Positions 59,501-64,000 of a stretch of DNA of 64,000 bases are shown here, piece by piece. The notes beneath the pieces are model-generated. The model was not told the DNA's origin. It did not search any database and worked only from the letters and a program-made list of their open reading frames with translations. The stretch's first letter is position 1. Each line of letters begins with the position of its first letter. The stretch comes from Pelecanus crispus. Its lineage: Eukaryota > Chordata > Aves > Pelecaniformes > Pelecanidae. Both the position numbers and the translations under genes were made by a program. The DNA lies in contig NC_134652.1 of the NCBI RefSeq assembly GCF_030463565.1, positions 15,043,397-15,107,396 on the forward strand. The letters are read 5' to 3'.

Positions 59501-62500
59501 TTTGGCTTCTACTCTTAAAAGCATAATGCCGCTGTCGTTCACAGGCAAGTGCACCCAGGGGATCAGCAGTGAGAGTACTTTGTGCTGGTGGCATACACAA
59601 TTTCTCAAAGGCCATTTTGCTAGAGTGCAGGGTGGGAAGAGTCTGCTGGCAACAAACAGGCATGTCAAAGAGGATGAGTCAGCTTGACTCCCTCAAGTAT
59701 AGAAAATGTGACTTCCTTCTCCTGCTCTCCCCACAAGACAATGCATTTTGCGTGGGCCACTCTCACAGTTACCATTTAGGTTTGAACTACAGCCCCCGAG
59801 GTCAGCCCCACTTGCTGCCTCCCCCAGTACACTTCTTAGGAAGACTCTGACCTCACCTTTTTCACAAAACAGGTAACTGTCTGTCCAACACTGTAGAGTC
59901 CAAGTTTCTTGAGGACACTGTCTTCTTTAAGGTTCAGCATTGCTGTGACTTTCCCTTCTATTTCGCTGTTTGCAAACAAAGAGGACATCAGTAAGACAGC
60001 TTTGGTCCTAGTGATGAAGACAGGAGTTAGAAACCCAAGAGATTACGGTGAGCCAGTACTACTGTGACAATGCCTTTGTGACATTCATCCCCATCCCCTC
60101 TCCAGCTGCATCCTTCTGCAGGGAATTAATTCTTCCTTGAGCTTAAGAGGGAATCCTGACATGAAGGGATATATCAGAATCCAGACTGGCAGAACCTGAA
60201 GCCAAAATGACATTCAAAGGAAGTCATGTGCTAGGAGAGCACTGTGAGGTTTAATACAGCTCCCAGACCCAAGTTAGTATGAAAGTATGAAAGAGGGAGG
60301 AAAAGGCCTTGCCACACTGCATACATGTGGAGCTCTTTGTTCATGGTCAGCTCCTTCACAAATGGGAGGAACAGGGGAGGGAACTATAAGGATACAAGCT
60401 CTGTGAAGCATCTGCAGACAACACAGAGGCCAACACTTACCTTGGGCGAATGCTGAGCTCTGGAACAGACCGTGTGAAGTGCGGATGGGTGATGGGCAGG
60501 TACCTAAAGAACAGGAAAAGGATCAAATTCTCACGATCTCTCCAGGCCCCAGTCACCTGTAATCCCTCTGCACTGGCAAAAAAACAGGTGTAAGCCCTCT
60601 AAAACTACCAAAGCCTCCCAGTTCCAGTTCTTTCTAGTACTAGTTCAGTGGCAATTTAGGTACCCAAAATACTCTGGCAAATTTAGCCCCTGCGGCCAAA
60701 TCCTGCTTGCATTTAAGACCCTCCACTGGACCTTAAGAGTTTAGACATCTTTTTTTCTTGCAATCTGTACTCAAGACAAATACAGTGACACAGGTAGAGA
60801 GCTAATTCACTGAAACCTGGATCTCAGACAGAATATAATAGCAGATTTCCTCAGGCCTCTACTCAGAAAGGATAGCTGTAACAGTATCTGGTGACAGAGG
60901 GAGCATCCTAGATCAAGTAACTGTTTCACCCCTTGCATTCCCCAAGAAGCAGTATTATGAGCACATTTTCCCACCTGTGAGTATTCACATCTCTGCCTCC
61001 AATGACTCGGGCAGTCACCTTCTGTCCAGCTTTCAGAGTATACGTTGGAAAAGAGCCTATGGGCACTTCATCCAGAATCCGGGATGCATGGATTGAACCT
61101 GTCAGCTTTTCATCAATAGCAACTGTGACATGGGTTGGCTTGATGGATTTAACAGTACCAGTAACAATATCCCCCAGCGAAAGTGAGTGTTTCACAGGAG
61201 CAAGCGTCTCTTCTAATGCTGTCTCAGATTCGTTCCGGACCCTTACAAAAACATTCTTCTTTGCTGGGCCTTGTACTGCTAACAAGACTCCATGGTCATT
61301 CACCTCCACTATTTTTAAGGTTGCAGAGATTGTTTGTCCCACCTTCAGTTTTTCTGAGTCAAAGCGGAAGGTGTCATTGAAGTGAGAGGCTATGGGGATA
61401 GCTGCCAGCTGGCCTGTTTCCAACAAAGACACGATGGCAAACTCTTCTGCTATGTGCTGCACGATGGCAGAATTCTGGGAGTTCTCTGTGAGCCGCTAAA
61501 CAGAAATAGACATAGTGACGACTACTGCCGAGATCCTGATTCCCTCTCCACTCTACCTCCCACAGTTCTAAAGGAGGAAACAGCCCCCCCTCAAAATTCC
61601 TTAATTGCCTAGAGTTTGCTAGATGAACAGAAACACACAAATCCCAAAACTGAACACATACTTGCTTGGCTCTTTGTTTTAACAGTTCATCCCGAAGAGA
61701 AACATACACCTTGGATGTGAGGGCATCCACATGAAGAACCAATGCCTTGGTTTTCTCACCAGGAACAATATTTTTGTCTACAAATGAGAATAAGGAGATT
61801 ATCTCCTGATGACAGTGAAGAATTTTGAGCAACTGAGCTAGTGGCATATGACAGATAGGAAGGGTTGCCTGTGCTTCAGTTTCATTCCTGAAGAACACAG
61901 TGATAAAAAGACTGCTTAATTACTTATTGTAACTAAGTTACTGTAACTAAGTCAACTTAGTACCAAAAGCATAAGTCCTTTAAGAAGAGAACGGATTCCT
62001 CAAACATTAATGGCAAGGAGGAAAAAAAAAAGGGGGCTTTTTTATTTGGAAAAAGAGTCTGATGCTTTCATAGAAGAACTAAACTGATTTTATGAAGATG
62101 CAACTCTTAAATAATGCAGACAAGGCTGACTAAACACAAATTCAAGGTAATATAGGTTTTGAAAAAGGTATGCTAACATTTGCACAAAACCATCATCAGT
62201 CTATCTGTTGCTGAGGAAGCAAAGAAACTCTTCTGAACATGGAAGCGCTGGGATATTACTCCTGCTGAAGTTAGGAGATTATATTGGCTTCATTAGTTTA
62301 TTCATTATCTCTGAATGTACTTGTTTGGTTCTGCATAATACAGCACTTTTCTGCTTTAATTTTTGAATTGCAAAGTACCAAAATTGCAGTCCTATTTTAA
62401 AGTCACACTGATTTAAAAGAAAAATTAACAGCAATTTCAGATAGAGCATACTCCAAGGAACGTATTTCTAAAGTAAGAAGAAAAAAAAATGAGAAAGCAG

Positions 62501-62981
62501 GAGCTTGTATTAATACTTTGTCTATATACAGTATGCTTCAGCTAAGAATCTCAGAGCACAGACTAGACCTTACAAGATGCCCAAGATATGAGGCAGGATT
62601 AGGTCTGGTTTACAGATGGGGTAACAGAGGCACAGGTATGCTTAAGTGGTGTGTTCCGAATCACACAAATGGGTTGGCAACGCACTAGGAAACTAAACTA
62701 CTCTTCAAGCCCATCCCTACTCTGATCAGACTCCTCCATGTTAGTTTCTCATTCTCCTAATTCATTTCAGGACAGAGGTTTCAAAGTACAAGAGTGAAAA
62801 CCAAAGCAAGCAAAGCAAAGACCCTCACCTCCCAAATGGTAGCGAGTGGCTGTTACAGTCAAGCCTGTGACACAGCTGCCACTGAACAGTGCTGAGCCAT
62901 CCTCCTTCACATCCTGCACGACCAGCTGCAGCTCCTTCCCAGGCACCAACTCACAAAGGCCTTGGGCCATGCTGGGCTCCC
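50491..62981 (-). CDS. PDCD11: PDCD11 / RRP5 homologue, 3' nineteen coding exons (5' part outside the window)
   Basis: PDCD11 is the nucleolar RRP5 scaffold needed for cutting of the pre-rRNA internal transcribed spacer and assembly of both ribosomal subunits. Exons, 5' to 3': 62829-62981, 61662-61777, 60975-61495, 60441-60503, 59857-59965, 59275-59364, 58835-58937, 58130-58307, 57403-57459, 56471-56593, 56035-56157, 55643-55838, 55133-55255, 54659-54802, 53327-53577, 52510-52678, 52084-52237, 51366-51531, 50491-50662. All join in frame with GT-AG borders to about 1002 residues, matching roughly residues 870-1871 of the human protein. The order is S1 RNA-binding modules, a charged linker, then HAT helical repeats ending [12 protein letters not shown] saw no frameshift or premature stop. 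The preceding exon is not within 62982-64000. Confidence 0.96.
54659..55780 (-). other. PDCD11: PDCD11 charged low-complexity linker
   Basis: The 3' half of exon 55643-55838 and exons 55133-55255 and 54659-54802 encode a lysine/glutamate-rich linker ([50 protein letters not shown]). Only short islands resemble human: YYRE, and the APRLQ...GF.W stretch before the HAT repeats. The basic runs may serve as nuclear or nucleolar targeting signals, which is inference. Confidence 0.85.
57748..57875 (+). mobile_element. MIR SINE relic in a PDCD11 intron
   Basis: In order: CAACAAGTCTGTGAAGTAGG, GCATTACAAATGTAAAGGCA, CAACTGACTTGCCAGACAGC, then CAGAGCGGGGATAACTGGC. These align in sequence with MIR segments (CTGTGAGGTAGG, TTTTACAGATGAGG, GTGACTTGCCCAAGG, CAGAGCCGGGATTCGAACC). 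It lies between the PDCD11 exons ending at 58130 and starting at 57459. Confidence 0.55.
62595..62725 (+). mobile_element. MIR SINE relic in a PDCD11 intron
   Basis: GGTTTACAGATGGGGTAACA followed by GAGGCACAGGTATGCTTAAG and GTGTTCCGAATCACACAAAT tracks the MIR core (TTTTACAGATGAGGAAACTGAGGCACAG, GGTTAAGTGACTTGCCCAAGGTCACACA). It is diverged but unmistakable in motif order. Confidence 0.68.
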
Positions 62982-64000
62982 CTAATTAAAGGGAATAAAA
63001 AGTGGGAAGTCAGTTTTACCTATGTTGTTTCTTTGCAAAACAAAGGCAGCCTTTCCATTTGCTCAAGAGTACGTGAACAAGCAGCTATATCCACCTTCAT
63101 AACGGAAAACAAAGCTTAGGCTCCTGAATCTGTAGAAATACAAAGTAAATTCTAAAATTTAATCAAAGTAGAAACACTTTTGTGATATTAAGGACCTGAT
63201 AACTTTGGAGAGAACATTTTCGAATCTTATAGAAACACTGACACACAGCACTGCATATAGAAAAAGGTGAACGCAAAATAGATTAATACTAAAAACACAA
63301 AACAGACCTGTCACTTCACAATTATAGGAAACAAAATATTAAACACTACTGGATAGAACAAGAACCTAAAAAGGCAAAGTTAGAATTTGATAAAAATAAA
63401 CTGTAATATATCCAATATTCCTAACACTGGAAAAAACAGCATGTGAGAAAACCTTTACTAGAGGACTCATTCAGCAAACCTGTAATACAAGTAGGCAAAT
63501 CTATTTGTACAAACTCATCTTCATGTGAGTACTAGGTTTGGGTTATCACAAGCACTTGAGTGCCAGCATAATTATCCTTGCACTTTCTAGTTAAGCAGAT
63601 CCTGGCTAAGGCTCAGCGCAGTTGAAAAAAATCCCTCTGTGATAATCAGGCATCCCATGCACAAATATCAACAATAAAAAACAATTTGAAGATCACAGCA
63701 CGCGCAAATGCATATTTCTGTGCCAAAAGAATAGTAGAAGCAGTTCTTGACTCCCAGTAAAAAACAATGCTAGTGCCCTTCACTGTCATAGTTAAAGAAG
63801 CAGTGCTAGATGAAGGTAAAAATGGTAATTTATCATCAGTTATGAGTTACCAGCAAATACAGTATGCATACAAATAATACATCATTACTCCTGTCAATGA
63901 TTGCTCTTTATTTTGATGGACGAAGCTAGTCCTATTTGCTTAAACACAGTAAGAGCGCCTGCTGCCTGCAGTGTATAATGGGCAAGTAAGGAAATTCTTA
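62982..64000 (-). other. PDCD11: PDCD11 intron (upstream part, truncated by the window edge)
   Basis: AT-rich sequence without an exon I can match to the preceding part of RRP5. I see no repeat or RNA gene here. The next upstream exon should lie beyond 64000. Confidence 0.6.

Larger units (their letters stand above)
55780..62981 (-). other. PDCD11: PDCD11 S1-domain block
   Basis: About six S1-type modules can be read across these exons. The first two span 62829-62981 with 61662-61777 ([19 protein letters not shown]) and the first half of 60975-61495 ([20 protein letters not shown]). The third spans the rest of that exon ([19 protein letters not shown]), ending at 60441-60503. The fourth spans 59857-59965, 59275-59364 and 58835-58937 ([20 protein letters not shown]). 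The fifth spans 58130-58307 and 57403-57459 ([18 protein letters not shown]). The last runs from 56471-56593 ([20 protein letters not shown]) into 55643-55838, ending [12 protein letters not shown]. These modules bind pre-rRNA in yeast Rrp5. Confidence 0.85.

Noticed and set aside
1-64000. Endogenous retroviruses, tRNA or rRNA genes, CRISPR-like arrays or bacterial-type operons
   Set aside because: Scanning both strands by eye showed none. The repeats present are CR1, MIR-like relics, simple repeats, one minisatellite and one tandem duplication.
62982-64000. A further upstream PDCD11 exon within the window
   Set aside because: No minus-strand frame matches the preceding part of RRP5 and no acceptor/donor pair brackets a plausible coding segment.

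Overview
The window is vertebrate nuclear DNA, most likely from a bird. The coding exons are separated by ordinary GT-AG introns. The clearest transposons are 3'-end fragments of CR1 LINEs, and interspersed repeat density is low. The gene order matches the human 10q24.33 block in reverse: NEURL1 (-), CALHM3 (+), CALHM1 (+), CALHM2 (+), PDCD11 (-). Gene identities come from remembered homologous proteins, not from a database search.

Layout: 1-7100 is the 5' part of NEURL1 intron 1. Its edge against exon 1 is a GC-rich minisatellite of about nine units. NEURL1 coding exon 1 (7101-7185) sits in a CpG island that runs to about 7.75 kb. From 8 to 27.5 kb I find no supportable coding exon; there are two small GC-rich patches and some stretches that look like conserved non-coding DNA. 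The three calcium homeostasis modulator genes follow in tandem: CALHM3 (27548-30426, three coding exons, 334 aa), CALHM1 (36414-38873, two exons, 338 aa) and CALHM2 (44559-45601, two exons, 319 aa). They are separated by gaps of about 6 kb. The right end (50491-62981) holds the last 19 coding exons of PDCD11/RRP5, convergent with CALHM2 and encoding about 1002 residues. Its earlier exons lie beyond position 64000.

How the genes relate: in mammals CALHM1 and CALHM3 form the voltage-gated ATP-release channel of taste cells. CALHM2 is a related large-pore channel. PDCD11 is a ribosome-biogenesis scaffold, and NEURL1 is a membrane-anchored E3 ubiquitin ligase active in neurons. All three CALHM reading frames are intact with consensus splice sites.

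The window holds no evidence of an undescribed biological system. The observations most worth a second look are a nearly perfect 157-160 bp tandem duplication just upstream of the CALHM1 start codon, the G-rich minisatellite against the NEURL1 exon 1 splice donor, a GC-rich segment with a strong splice donor that could be a non-coding first exon of CALHM2, and a perfect 16-bp palindrome upstream of CALHM3.
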